Counted from the stretch's first letter, positions 24,370 to 35,724 are shown. The stretch: 64,000 bases of DNA from Ridgeia piscesae (GCA_025642075.2 JAODUO010001206.1:71001-135000), one strand, 5' to 3'. Notes: a model not told the origin generated them from the letters alone. Numbers and translations are program-made.

Positions 24370-24640
24370 AAGTAAACACATTCTGCATAACTCATGATCT
24401 TTTGCGCAGTTACTCGAGAATGTGGCGTAAACACATTCAATATGACTCATGATCTTTTGCGCAGTTACGTGGCGTAAACACATTCCGCATGACTCATGGT
24501 CTTTTGCGCAATTACTCGAGAATGTGGCGTAAGCACATTCTGCATGACTCATTACCTTTTGCGCAGTTATTCGAGAATGTGGCGTAAACACATTCCTCAT
24601 GACTCATGACCTTTTTGCGCAGTTACACGAGAACTTGAAC
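24370..24640. repeat. Tandem repeat of about 58 bp, five units, each with an AP-1-type motif
   Basis: Units start near 24380, 24437, 24482, 24538 and 24595. Each holds ATGACTCAT (TAACTCAT in the first), then 'cttttgcgcagtta', then 'cgagaatgtggcgtaaacacattc', in which GAATGT and ACATTC form a small dyad. Unit 2 lacks about 8 bases. TGACTCA is the consensus of AP-1 (bZIP) factors. Such head-to-tail arrays act as enhancers in many viral and cellular promoters. An ORF across the array is a by-product. Confidence 0.75.
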
Positions 24641-24684
24641 CAATCAGAAAAGTCGCCAGCATTCTGACCTTAACGTAATGACCA

Positions 24685-25016
24685 AAAATGGCGGCTTCCG
24701 GACCATCGAGTCAACCAATGAAATGATTCGACTCATAGCAATTGCGCAAAGAGGTATCGATAACCATTAATGTTAGCATCCCCTTTTATCGCTCATGTTG
24801 ACCTTGGCAGTCGGAATGGATCCTACCGTCGGTCACATAACCGGATGTCGTCAGGGATCGCACGAACCAATCACAACACACTTCGACCATCGAAGGACCA
24901 ATCAGAAAAGTCGCAATCATTCTGACCTTAACGTAATGTCCAAAATGGCGGCTTCCGGATCTGATGATCTGGTCACGTGGACCAATCAGAGCCTTCGAGA
25001 CAGCTGTGACCTTGAT
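24685..25016 (-). repeat. Right arm of the 3.5 kb inverted-repeat unit
   Basis: Reverse complement of 21476-21803, with the same CCAAT, ETS-like, E-box, NRF1-like and TATA-like motifs, pointing leftward into the unit. Part of it ('tctgaccttaacgtaatg' to 'ggcggcttccgg') is duplicated within the flank at 24648-24712, and weaker copies lie at 24178-24250 and 24052-24096. Confidence 0.85.
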
Positions 25017-25621
25017 CATTTAAGTAAGGGTGAAAAGCCCATACATAACTACTTCTGTGTATATATTTGATTGATAAATAAAAGGCTTACGTGCAACAGC
25101 TGTTACATATAAATGCAAGCATGGCGGTGTATAGTTAACAATACTATTAGTGGTTTATATTCATCTTGGTTTAAAATTTAAAACGAGATTTTCTGTTCCA
25201 TGATTAGCTAGGGTAGATATTTATAATCACTAAGTTTGCTAAATAAGTTGCTAGCTGTGTCATTATGATCAGCAGTATGGAACTATGTATTTATGGTTTT
25301 GTTTACAATTAAAATATTTCATGAACATAACATTAAAATTGTAAGCGGCTTTACACAAGTTTGCCAAAGTTGACATGCCTTTGACATCCTAGCAACAATA
25401 TGATTATTACATAAATATCGAACGCACCTCACTTTGCTAAATCCTAATTCAGAGAAAAACTATTAAGCTGATGATGTTAAGGATTTGATGCTGAAAATTA
25501 ATAATCAAGTAATGCAGTGCCTGATTTAATATAAACTCTACGGAGAAATGATAATTTATCATGTTTTGTACGTGACATTATATTTTATTGCATCTATGAA
25601 CACAATACGAAACAATTAGGA
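25017..25621. other. Non-coding stretch
   Basis: AT-rich, nothing recognised. Confidence 0.4.
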
Positions 25622-25980
25622 CCACACTGTTTGGCACAGTGGATTTCGTCATAACTTTTAGCAAACTAAATATAATGAGCAACCACTTAGCTAAGAGGAA
25701 CAATTGTGAAATCCCAATGATGGCTTGGACAGTATCATACTATATACATAAGGAACACTGGATATACTGAAGGAATAGACAAAGTCACAGCTTCAGAAAC
25801 AATGTTGCATTACTAAAATAAATTGTGATATCATCTCATCAACATGAGTGGCAACACACAAATAAGTGATCACACCATTATCACTCCTTTAGTTGGAACC
25901 AATGACATGACGTCATCATGCAAGACACCCATTATTTGGATTATGCTATCGTCCATGCATCATTGTAACCTTTGTCTGAA
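25622..25980 (-). repeat. Dispersed repeat, copy in minus orientation
   Basis: Reverse-complement partner of 18613-18981. The two copies bracket the whole 21.5-25.0 kb unit, making a nested inverted arrangement. Confidence 0.7.
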
Positions 25981-26017
25981 ATAAAAAGGGCATACACAAT
26001 TACTTATATATATGTAT

Positions 26018-27324
26018 ATTAGAGTGGTCAGAGGTTTGTTGGAATCAACAACGCGCACTATCTAAAAAAGATGATGTTGGGTGAGAAAACAATTGCTTTT
26101 AAATTTCAGAGAAATCCATTGATATGAACAGACGCTTCAACACACCCAATGTTTACCGCATAGTGATACATTTAGGAACTTGTCCATTTAACAGTCAAAT
26201 GTGTTCAATAGTGAACCTATAAATGTTCTGTCCTATGAACGTTTCGGATGATTTGGTCTCATCGGGTCCTAGAACAAATTCAGCTTGACTGCACAAGTGT
26301 GGCTGACTATACAGTACGATGATAAAAGGTTTTCGCCTGCGTTGCGCCAATTTCCCCAATGCATTATCCTGGGAAATCTTAAGTGCGCAAGGTGTTTAGC
26401 ACATTTATATTGGCTTTGGCGTATGGATATAAGGTCATGTCGCAATTGGTGAGGGCATGCATGCCATGCTATTGCAGACACTGTTGCCCAGCATTATCAT
26501 ATCCCACCGCTCCATTTGCATCTCGCACTCCACCTCCTCCCGATACACACAACAGACCAGTAGGACAACCACGTCTGTGTCTTCAGTAATTATACGGATC
26601 ATGATTTTGCCAAAGTTGGTCACATCAATGAGGTAGACGATCGTGGTGAACTCATTACCAAAATGCTCCATCGTCACGTGTCTCCTTTGTCAAGATTTCT
26701 CCTGCATTGAACGTAGACAGTAACTAGACACACATGTGCTTAATGTGCTTGCTCTTCGTGATATACATATTGTATGTATGTTTCTCTTATTATAAATGCT
26801 GATGAATACACAAATCTATAATTGTATAGAAGTTTCCATTTGTTGTCCACCGAGAGGTTAACTTTGATATTTACCTGAGCTTCAATATCCAATATTGACC
26901 TTGAACTGAAAACCTAATATTAGAAATGGATTCTACATACCAAAATAACCTAAGAAGAAGTATTACACATAATTCTAAGACTTTTTTAAGATGTGACCAG
27001 TGGCCATCTTGGATTTATGCAAATTACCAGGGTTACACATAGTTACTGCTAGAGCAGTCAAGCTGAATTTGTTCTAGGACCTGATGAATCAAAATCAACC
27101 AAAACGTTCATAGGATAGAACATAAATTCAATAGGTTCACTATTGAACACATGTCAAATGGACAAGTTCCTAAATGTACCACTAAGCGATACACTTTGGG
27201 TTCGTTGATGCGTCTGTTCCTCTCAATATATTTCCCTGAAATGTTAACACACTTGTTTCCTCACCCTATGTCATATCTTTTAGACAGTGCATGTTGTTGA
27301 TTTCAATTATTCTGCCACCCTAAT
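26018..27324. mobile_element. Foldback DNA element, 1.3 kb, with about 290-bp inverted termini
   Basis: The termini ATTAG(A/G)GTGG at 26018 and its complement ending at 27324 begin inverted arms of about 280-300 bases (26018-26300 and 27050-27324). Direct flanks GTAT at 26014-26017 and 27325-27328 could be a 4-bp target duplication. Between the arms lies a decayed minus-strand ORF (26300-26690) of a transposon-associated family. Confidence 0.7.
26300..26690 (-). pseudogene. Decayed transposon-associated nuclease-like (PIN/XPG-like) ORF fragment
   Basis: The minus-strand frame reads 'MIRIITEDTDVVVLLVCCVY' and 'EVECEMQMERWD', then degenerates. The 'Thr-x-Asp-Thr-Asp-Val-Val-Val-Leu' block is characteristic of repeated hypothetical proteins in invertebrate genomes whose acidic clusters resemble PIN/XPG-type nucleases. 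The later 'His-Ala-Leu-x-Gly-Cys-Asp' block is not intact here. Frameshifts and stops make it inactive. It lies inside a foldback element, which fits a mobile origin. Confidence 0.5.
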
Positions 27325-27356
27325 GTATGTTTCACATTTTTATTAATACTAACGTA

Positions 27357-27419
27357 CAACATCGGACGATGTGACGTCACCAGACGGAACAAATGGTGAC
27401 GTCACATCGTCCGATGTTG
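27357..27419. repeat. Perfect 26-bp-arm hairpin carrying CRE palindromes
   Basis: Arms 27357-27382 and 27394-27419 are exact reverse complements around an 11-base loop. Each arm contains TGACGTCA, itself a palindrome and the CREB/ATF consensus. No ORF. Confidence 0.85.
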
Positions 27420-27890
27420 CTGCAGTCGTCGTAAGAGGACGGCGGAGGATAACAATAATGTTTCAATTGTATATAAACATGTGCTTATTACTGTCAAAAT
27501 GGCGGGTCCTAACACGGTCGTAGCATACCTTCCGTCAATATGGTGCCTTCTAACATGTCCGTAATATAACTTCCGTCAAAATGGCAGGTTCTAACACGCC
27601 TAAAACACACCTTCTCTCAAAATGGGCGCTTCTACCATGACCATAACATAACTTCGTATATTGTACTCTTATTTTTAATTACATGTTGGGCTGTGATGCC
27701 ACGAGCGGGTAACGCTAACATTACTTTAAACGCTGGTGCCACCAAGTCCCACTAAACGAAAACAAAAACATGTTCTACCCATTTTTGACCATCCGCATGA
27801 CAATGGTCTCTAAATGTTAACTAATTCAGTTAGACCTAATGTGTTATGTCTAACATGTTCTGTGTCTAACCTTAATTAGCGATTGTTCTA

Positions 27891-27911
27891 CCAAGTAGAT
27901 GGCGCCAGCGT
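27891..27911 (+). promoter_or_regulatory. CTCF-like motif (array member 1)
   Basis: 'ccaagtagatggcgcc' fits the CTCF core consensus CCASYAGRKGGCRS with one mismatch. Repeats of the same core occur at 28009-28028, 28221-28240, 29680-29700 and, less exactly, 28420-28432. They are part of a dispersed unit 'tagatggcgccagcgttta' found in the introns around the kringle exons. Confidence 0.35.
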
Positions 27912-28008
27912 ATAATGTGATGTTAGTGTTATCTGCTAGATGGTTCTATTGTTTACAATGGTGTTAGTCTTATCCGCTAATGTCTAACGTTATATAATGC
28001 TGATTTCA

Positions 28009-28028
28009 TCAACTAGATGGCGCCAGCG
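28009..28028 (+). promoter_or_regulatory. CTCF-like motif (array member 2)
   Basis: 'caactagatggcgccagcg' fits the CTCF core with one mismatch, same strand as member 1. Confidence 0.35.
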
Positions 28029-28220
28029 TTTAACGTAGAGTTAGCGTTATTCGCAGGGGGCATCACAACCCGACATCTGCATGACATTATAGTTAGGGTT
28101 ACCTTAAAATTACTGTTACGGTTGACATTAGTAGGAGTTTGATAAGGAACATATTATATGTCGTAAAACCACCAAGTTTATTGTGTTAGGATCGAAATCG
28201 ACATAGCTACATAACTTGCA

Positions 28221-28240
28221 TCCGGTAGATGGCGCCAGCG
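28221..28240 (+). promoter_or_regulatory. CTCF-like motif (array member 3)
   Basis: 'ccggtagatggcgccagcg' on the same strand. Confidence 0.35.
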
Positions 28241-28674
28241 TTTAAAGTGACGTTAGTGGTATCCGGTAGTGACGTCACAACCCAAAATGTGTATGTTTTA
28301 GGTTATAACCGGTTTCGATCGAAAGCACCATTGCCAAATTGCTGTTGTATCGAATGTTACGAATATACCATTATGACTTAGTAAAATACCAATTATTGAC
28401 AAAGCTATCGCGACGAAATGCTAGATGGCACCAATTTTTAGAGTAGTGTAAGTGATAGATGCTAGCGTTTAAAGTAGCGTTAGAATTATCCGTTCATACG
28501 TGCAATTCATTCCGATATTTGAAACATCAGCTAAAGTACTATCAATTTGTTTAGTATAATTCCAAACCTAAAACCATGAACATTGATGAAACTTGAACAA
28601 ATCCATGGATCACATCAAATATGTTTATTCAACAAAAAAGTTTACTTTTATTAATAACAACGTGTATGCCTTAC

Positions 28675-28819
28675 CTTCACACCGCGGAATGTCGCAGAAT
28701 TGCCATCTCTTATTAGGATCCGTCGTGTAACACCAAGGCTTATCTTCAGTACATAGACCATTAATGAGGTTACGACACGCATTGCCTGGTCCGTAGCTTT
28801 TGCATTTATGCCTGTGCGG
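28675..28819 (-). CDS. Kringle domain 1, second exon
   Basis: A 145-nt minus-strand exon with acceptor CCACCCAG (CAG at 28820-28822) and donor GTAAGG (28669-28674), entering at phase 0 and leaving at phase 1. It encodes the C-terminal part of a kringle: 'PHRHKC', 'NACRN', 'KPWCYTTDPNKRWQFCDIP', 'RCE'. The Cys positions, the Pro-Trp-Cys-Tyr-Thr-Thr-Asp-Pro and the Cys-Asp-Ile-Pro-x-Cys ending are diagnostic. It pairs in phase with the exon at 29443-29537. The lysine-pocket Asp-x-Asp of plasminogen-type kringles (before the PWC segment) reads Glu-Asp here. Kringles are disulfide-bonded binding modules of secreted or cell-surface proteins. Confidence 0.92.
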
Positions 28820-29442
28820 CTGGGTGGAGAAACACGTTTACGTTTACCATGGAACTTGGAAACGGTCAGTATATAAAAGAATAATGGCAGCAGCCAAGAC
28901 ATATTTCAGAATTTAGGTTGGGTTGATAATAATGTGTTATAAATAGGAAATAAATATGATGCTTGAAATGAATGAGCTTATACGCTATTTAATGGTTAAT
29001 AACAATAATGACATGGGCATATTCTTTATTCTGGCATGTTACTCTGAATGTCGTCCTAATGCTGGTTATTAGATGAAAACCAACCATACACTTCAAGTTA
29101 TTCTGTACTGTTTATTATGCTATAAACATAACAGTTTCCATTTGAAGGTTCAATGACAGTTATATATGTCATGAATCGCTGCCAGCAGGAAATTGTAATG
29201 AAAGAGTCATTGAGCACAATACGAAACATAAACAGTGGCGTTTCGCTGGAATTGTTGCTTAACTCCCGTGAAATGAGCTGACACCCAGGTCTGTGGGGTG
29301 TCATGTGACAATTGCGGTTTAGGTGGGTATTTATGTGAGGACACTAGAATACGTGAGAACACAAGTCTTCTGCGCCAGCGTATTTTTGTATAATTAAGAT
29401 CCCACACATATACACTTCACCTCTTTTCATGTTTTGGCTTAC
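28820..29442. other. Intron within kringle 1 (623 nt)
   Basis: Several segments match the corresponding kringle-2 intron ends at 30300-30640 and 35545-35720, showing that the exon pair was duplicated together with its intron. Confidence 0.7.
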
Positions 29443-29537
29443 CATATTGCTTTCCCAATCTTGACACGCCATACCGTCTCTAGTGCGGTTCTTCGTCCCT
29501 CTGTACTCCGTACCACGCCCAGTGAAGAGACATTCGA
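29443..29537 (-). CDS. Kringle domain 1, first exon
   Basis: A 95-nt minus-strand exon with acceptor CGCTATAG (TAG at 29538-29540) and donor GTAAGC (29437-29442), entering at phase 1 and leaving at phase 0. It encodes the start of a kringle: 'ECLFTGRGTEYRGTKNRTRD', then 'GMACQDWESN'. The Gly-x-x-Tyr-x-Gly-x-x-x-x-Thr-x-x-Gly-x-x-Cys-Gln-x-Trp pattern is the kringle signature. Splicing to 28675-28819 reconstitutes all six cysteines and a domain of about 80 residues, the normal size. Asn-Arg-Thr is a potential N-glycosylation site. One base pair upstream variants are not needed to keep the frame. Confidence 0.92.
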
Positions 29538-29540
29538 CTA

Positions 29541-30147
29541 TAGCGATAATGACAACATTGCACAATTATCCATCTATGGCCGCGTCCATTTTCATGAGTT
29601 TCTACTGTTCCCAATTAGCCCATCGCTGTATTTGGATAGCCAGAAATAACAGTTGAAACAAATTCATTTCAAATGGTCATTCGCTAGATGGCGCCAGCGT
29701 TTTATATTGTGCTAGTATTACCGTTAGATGAGGCTAGCATTTAGAGACGTGTTGATGTTATCCGCTATTGTCTACGCAATGGCTACTTGCTAACCACTTA
29801 CGTACAAATGCCTATATTTGGAATATGAAATAAGGTTTAGGTTTAGGGTAAGGTTTAGGATTAGGTTGCAGGTACCTTTGATAAGATTGACAGTAGGTGT
29901 TTTACATGCATTTGTACGCGTGTTGTTCGCAAGTAGGCACCTCCAATTGTCTACTAACTGGTGATGAACTTAACCAATATATGGCGAGAGCGTTTGAAGT
30001 AGCATTAGTTTTATCTACAAGGGGCATCACAACCCAGCGTATCTGTGAGTTTATGGATTACGGTTAAGACTGATGTTAATAATCCATGGATCACAGCAAA
30101 TATACTCATTGGAATAAATTTTACATTTTTAAGAACATGTAATTTAC
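29541..30147. other. Intron between kringle 2 and kringle 1
   Basis: Holds the CTCF-like repeat and a short degenerate GGTTTAGG tract at 29835-29865. Otherwise nothing recognised. Confidence 0.5.
29680..29700 (+). promoter_or_regulatory. CTCF-like motif (array member 4)
   Basis: 'ttcgctagatggcgccagcg' on the same strand. It sits between kringle 1 and kringle 2. Confidence 0.3.
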
Positions 30148-30292
30148 CAATGCACATCGGAATGTCGCAGTATTGCCATCTCACGTTAGGATCCATCGTG
30201 AAACACCACGGCCTCGACCCAATGCAGGCTGCGTCGGCTAAGTTACGGCACGCGTTACCTATACCGTCGCCATGACATCCATGATTGTGAGG
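30148..30292 (-). CDS. Kringle domain 2, second exon
   Basis: A 145-nt minus-strand exon with acceptor CCTCCTCAG (30293-30295) and donor GTAAAT (30142-30147), same phases as kringle 1. It encodes 'PHNHGC', 'NACRN', '[19 protein letters not shown]', 'MCI'. All kringle cysteines of this half are kept. It is clearly paralogous to 28675-28819 (about 60 percent protein identity). On the minus strand kringle 2 comes before kringle 1, so the protein would contain them in tandem. Confidence 0.92.
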
Positions 30293-30649
30293 CTGAGGAG
30301 GGAAACACGTCTTTTATATCGAAGCTTGGAAATAATCAGATACTTAAAGAATAACGGCAGCAAACTAGACATTTAACGCTATTTTAATGGTTCTTCAAAA
30401 TAATGATATGGACATATTTTTTCAATCTAGATATGTCACCGAATGTTGTCCTTGTGCCGGTTACCAGATGAAACTATACTATGCAGGAGAACATTCATGC
30501 ACTTGAAGTCTAGTTATGTACTGATTATTATGCGACACAAATTATAATTTGCATTTGAACTTAAATGCAGAGGAGTACCAGAGTGAAGACGGTAACATGT
30601 CTGTTATATAGGTCGTGAACAGATTCTAAAGGGAAACTGTAATTAAAGA

Positions 30650-33600
30650 TAAGTAAAGGATTGCAAATGATAGATAAGTAAATGATCTCTTGTTTTCCGT
30701 ATAGTTCAACTGTTAGTCCTGGCTCTGCCATAGGCATGTTGAGGCAAACGCAGTTTTTCTTTTGACTGTATTCTACATACCATGTCTTTCAATATTTCAG
30801 GAGGTGCTTTTTGAAAATCCGTGGCATAAGGTCACTGTAGCGTGAAATCCAAAATGCTGCCGCTGACCAGGTTTTCATCTATAACTTTGGATCTAGAAGG
30901 GCTAGATTGCCAAACGTGGTATCAATTCTGCCAACAATTGACATCCCGACACGCCTGACCAATCCAGTTTACAATATGACGCCATATTTAATGATAATTC
31001 CAACATGGACGCTCATTCATGACGACTGTCGTCTGCAGAAACACAATAAGTCGTAACTGTTGATCGAAATGAGCTAGAAACTGGATTTTGATGTCACTCT
31101 CGATGGTTGTGATAATCCCCAATCAAATACATATTATTTCATTACCTTTCAGATTGACCATACAGGTCAAAGGTCAAGTTAATGGGTTAATATCAACATT
31201 TAAAACCATATCTGGTCGCGAAACGGGATAAAACTGGCATATACAAGTAGAGGTGTTATATCAGTTAGTATCATCATAGTTCTGCTGAAATAAAGTCAAT
31301 CAGATGAAAGTATTAACTTGTTGTGGTTATAACTAAGTGCTATGCCAAGATCAAAGGTCACGTTTGCCTAAACATATGCATAAATCGTGTCCTCTTTTCA
31401 TTATAGAAAACCAAGAATTGAAAATTATGGTAAATTCATGATATCTGACATAAGTCACATTGTTTATTTTAACATATTATGACAAACTAAAACCTTTCAA
31501 GTAATTTAAAACAATAAGCACCTGTAATGCACTGTATATTTAGCTAGCTTGTACACCTACACCAAACTTTCCATCCCACATTTAGCTAACGACGATTTTT
31601 ACAGTTTCGAACTTTTGATTTGTGGCAATAAATGACACACATTATCACACATTTTCTGCACGGGCACTGCAACGTAACACATGCTCAAATGTGCACATGG
31701 ATAGCATATTAGTAGACAGGGGTTATGACATTTCAACAGTTTGAGGTTGCCTCCATCACTTTCCCACCCACACTGACAACACTCTAGGCGCCTTCCTTCA
31801 TTGGCTATATTGGGAGCACACCAGTGTGGACCTGGAGATGCAATTTATCAAACGTCTTTGCCTATGGCTTAGATCTTGCACCCGCCCAACTCCGTACGAG
31901 GTACTCTTCCACTTGCGCGATCACCATTTATGGTAGCTCAGCTGCATGCCAATTTACTGGTGACATCGTTTCCAGTGAGTACGTGAGCCTTCTCTAGAAC
32001 ACGGCCGCAATGCTCGCCCACTCGTGATGCAGGGGAAGAAGATTTCTCTTCTCACTTGTCCCAAACCCGACCTAGAGGTTTTTTCACATTATCACGGACT
32101 AGCGTATGGGTGAAGTACAGTAAGCGTATGACTGTGTCTGTGTCATTTGACATAACAACTAAACGTTGGCAGCCATGTTGGACTGCCCTGATGGCATGAT
32201 CCTTTCATCTCCATCTTTCAATCATTTTGCAGGTTCTGGAATCAATATTGGCTCTGTCGACTCTGTACTATGGATGAGAGCTGGAACTTGTTCTTGGTTT
32301 ACCTGAGGCGATATTGCTAGCACCATCATCAATGTAGCTATCACAAATAACCTGGATGGCTTCGCAAGATGAAGATACCGCCATCCGACCGACAGGACTT
32401 TATTTATAAATCGACCGAAATGGTCGAAATATGATAGGTTGGGCTACTGCCGGACCTTTGGCATCAATTCCAGCAGGGTCACTATGTTCAACCCTTCGTG
32501 AGATAGGTCTCCAGTAGTTGTATAGTGTATCGTCAGACACTACAGAGCTACGTTATTTATTCAATCTCAACATCGAGGAGATATGCCTCTAAATGAGCCA
32601 CGAGTTTGTTATTGTCGGGTGTAACAGAGGTAAAGTTGCCGTCAAACAGGTGGCCGGTGAGGAGGCGGTCATGCGAGAAGTCTTCCCGCTCGGCAGATCC
32701 GAGCAGTTTAGGTATGGTGATGTAGGATGCTCTATTATGTTTGAATGTCAATTAATGACAGTATCACACTTCGGCATTGATTAAATGTTCGGTAGCGAAG
32801 TTATGCAAACTTACTCTAGAGGTTTTGACAACGAAGAGATTTGCAACAGCTCGCACAAATTCAAGAAGACTGGAGAGACATCGGCATAAAAATAACGGCA
32901 TTGATGCTCCGGAGTTCCTGGTACATGATGGTCTTATGGTGCTCCATCATCCGCTCATCTATGAGTTTACGGCAGTTGTTCTGTATGAGCAGGATCTCAA
33001 GTAAGATCAGTTCCAACTCCACCACAACTAAGAATATTCGTGTCTGGCCGACGATGCCTCTCTGCGTCTTTGATGCCCGCTGGATGGGCTACTTCAACTT
33101 CATATCTGATTCGACATAGTTGAAGCTGTCCCTCCTGTCTTGCACTACACAACTAAGTTTTCCTAACGTAGTACGAGCCCTAGCAATTGACATCGAACTC
33201 CTGAAAGATTACCGCAACATATTTGCATACAGGGTACATGTAATGGCCACCACCATCTCTCCCGATCTGAGATGGTGATATACTTGAATAGGTTGAACAT
33301 TTTCTTGATGTTTGTGTTAAATGCAGCCATATCAGACTTGACTTGATACTCCATGGGGAAGGTATTGTACTTGATAAGCAAGGGCTGTATGAGTGAAAAG
33401 ACTTCGGCGTTCTTATCGCCCACAATCAGATCATCATTGAGTTGAGTGTCGGAAGAATCCTACCAACTGAATGTATCAGTCACCTTGAAAATCATCAGCA
33501 TGATTTGCATTGATCTTTAGTAGTGACTTCCGGTGAGAATTGAAATCAGGGTTCGCTTCCCGAAGACCTCTGCTTCGATTAGGGCATCGTTCAGGTCACT

Positions 33601-35541
33601 GCCACTGATGTAGCAACCAACGCACCGTGGTAGAATCTTCGCATAGTGAAACACTCCAACATGCCATAGATGTCCACTACCAATGTGTCTGACTCAGAAT
33701 ATCTGCAACCGCGTGAAACACGCCATCATCACAGAACACTGGCATCATCGTCTGAGACAGTTAGTTGCGGACATTAGAACGTTTCTCGCAATGGCATAAT
33801 AAGAGGTTGGGAGGGCTGGCGGGAACCCCCCACACATCAAAAGAACATCTGCAATGGTTATAAATGCCAACACATGGATGTCAACCTCCATGGGACACAT
33901 CGGGAAGACCAACACAAATCACCAAGTAAATCAACTGCGCAGTGTAGCGGGCTTCATGGATGAGCGACCTTTTGACCTTGACATAGCGCTTACAATTTTT
34001 AAAAATTAATATAATTTCACCCATATGACTTATTTCAGCAAACCTATGATTATAGCAACTGAGATACGACCTCTAGCTCATGTATATACAAATTATCCCG
34101 TTTCGTGACCAGATATGATTTTTAAATGTTGATTTTAACCCATTAACTTGACCTTTGAACTATATAGTCAACCCTAATGGTCATAAACGGATATTTATGT
34201 GATTGGGATCCTCATATCCATCAGTTAATAGCTCATTTCGATCGATTGTTTTTTCTGCGGTCGACGATCGTCATGGATGAGCGACCATGTTGGATTTCAT
34301 AATAATAATAATTATTATTATTATTATTATTTATAAAGCGCAATATCCAAAAATGCTCAAAGCGCTGTACAATAAAATAAAAAGCTATCTAGTATGTGTT
34401 AAAACTAATATTAATAATAGTAAATACAATTGTAAAATTTACTTTCAGATAAAAACAAATGTAGAAACATTAAATTATTCATTATATACAATTAAATATT
34501 ATATACAATTAACGACGATGAGTAAAATAAATAAATAAATAAATAAAACTAACTAATACTCTATTTACATGCAAAAACACATTCTAAGCGATGGCATGTA
34601 TAAAGGTCAGTACATATGTGCGAAAATAAGATAAGATGAAATATTTGAAACAAATATTCTAAAATGTCATTGAATATTTAAAATGTCAGCAGTAATATGC
34701 TTTGAAAATGTGGGTTTTTAGTGCCTTTCTGAATGCCGACAAAGTTCCGCAGCACTTGATAACAATGGGCAATGCGTTCCATAGGCGAGGTCCCATCACA
34801 CGAAAAGACCGGTCACCAAAACTGGCCAGCTTCGTACGCGGAATGTCGAGCAAATGTTGTTCAGATGAACGCGTGCGTCCTGGACTCTGTCTCTTTAGCA
34901 GGTTTGCCAGATACAGGGGAGCCATCCCATTCAGACATCGGTAGACATGGAGAAGTATTTTATACTCGATGCGGCATTTAACTGGCAGCCAGTGTAGGTC
35001 TTTTAGAACAGGCGTTATATCACGACGTGGTGTAAACGTGATTACTCTGGCTGCCATGTTTTGAATTCGCTGGAGTTTATTAATCTGGTCACGGGGTAGT
35101 CGAATTTATCATCTAATATGACATCAAAAGATAAAATAAATGGGTCAGGCGTGTCTAGAATATCAATTTCAGGATACCAAGTTTGAGTATCTAGCTCTAC
35201 TAGGTCCAAAGTTATAAACGAATACCGGCGGCCATTTTGGATTTCACGCTTCAGTGAATTTATGCCACGGATTTTCCAAAAGCACCTCCTGGATTGTAGA
35301 AAGCCATGGTATGTAGAATACAAATTAAAAGAAAAACTGCGTTTACCTAAAACAATGTTACGGGCATATATGGCAGAGCCTGGACTAAGTCTCTCACAGC
35401 CTTTTTCAGCAGACTGAATTTTACGCTGAAAAAGGTTGTGAAAGACAGCTGAGATAAACAGAAAACAAAGAAAACTATTTCTTGAGAGGAAAACTATTAA
35501 CAATGAAACCAAGAAACCGTATCATTACATTCGAATATAAT
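30650..35541. mobile_element. 4.9 kb inverted-repeat DNA element inserted in the kringle-2 intron
   Basis: Comparison with the kringle-1 intron shows an extra segment here. The flanks 'gtaattaaaga' (30639-30649) and 'gtaataaaaga' (35542-35552) resemble an 11-base target duplication with one mismatch. Inside, 30708-31270 is the reverse complement (about 75-80 percent) of 35410-34060, once a LINE insertion (34290-35095) is removed. Interior 31300-34050 has broken frames on both strands ('SDMAAFNTNIKKMFNLFKYI' at 33300-33420 minus; 'HLRDHHLW' near 31920 plus) that I cannot place. Long inverted termini plus several decayed ORFs fit a large DNA transposon, perhaps a deleted Polinton-like element, but no diagnostic gene was seen. 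Confidence 0.55.
34290..35095 (-). mobile_element. 5'-truncated L2-like LINE with (ATT)n tail
   Basis: Minus-strand frame 35057-34686 ends an ORF2: 'MAARVITFTPRRDITPVLKD', 'LHWLPVKCRIEYKILLHVYR', 'FGDRSFRVMGPRLWNALP', then a stop. The blocks are the universal C-terminal motifs of L2-type LINEs. The upstream part starts at about 35095 ('DQINKLQRIQN'), so it is 5'-truncated. The 3' UTR contains 'gcgctttgagcatttttgg' and 'gcgctttataaata' and ends in an (ATT/AAT)n run at 34300-34331, the standard tail of this group. It interrupts the right arm of the inverted-repeat element, so it is younger than that element. Confidence 0.88.
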
Positions 35542-35724
35542 GTAATAAAAGAGTCATTGAACACACTCTGTAAAGACACTGTTACCGTTTTGGCAGATAA
35601 ATATGCGACGACACTCGAATACATGTGAACACAATTCCTCTACGCCAACGTAATTGTATAATTAAGACCATACACCTATAAACTTCCCCTCTTTTCGACA
35701 TGTTTCCCTTATCTTTTGGCTTAC

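Noticed and set aside
24274..24600. 108-residue minus-strand frame
   Set aside because: It runs through the 58-bp tandem repeat and simply translates the repeated unit.
29835..29875. Telomere-like GGTTTAGG repeats
   Set aside because: Only a few degenerate units; too short and irregular for an interstitial telomere.
35042..35512. 156-residue minus-strand frame
   Set aside because: It crosses the junction between a LINE 5' end and an arm of the inverted-repeat element, so it is a chance fusion, though part of it may be decayed transposon protein.
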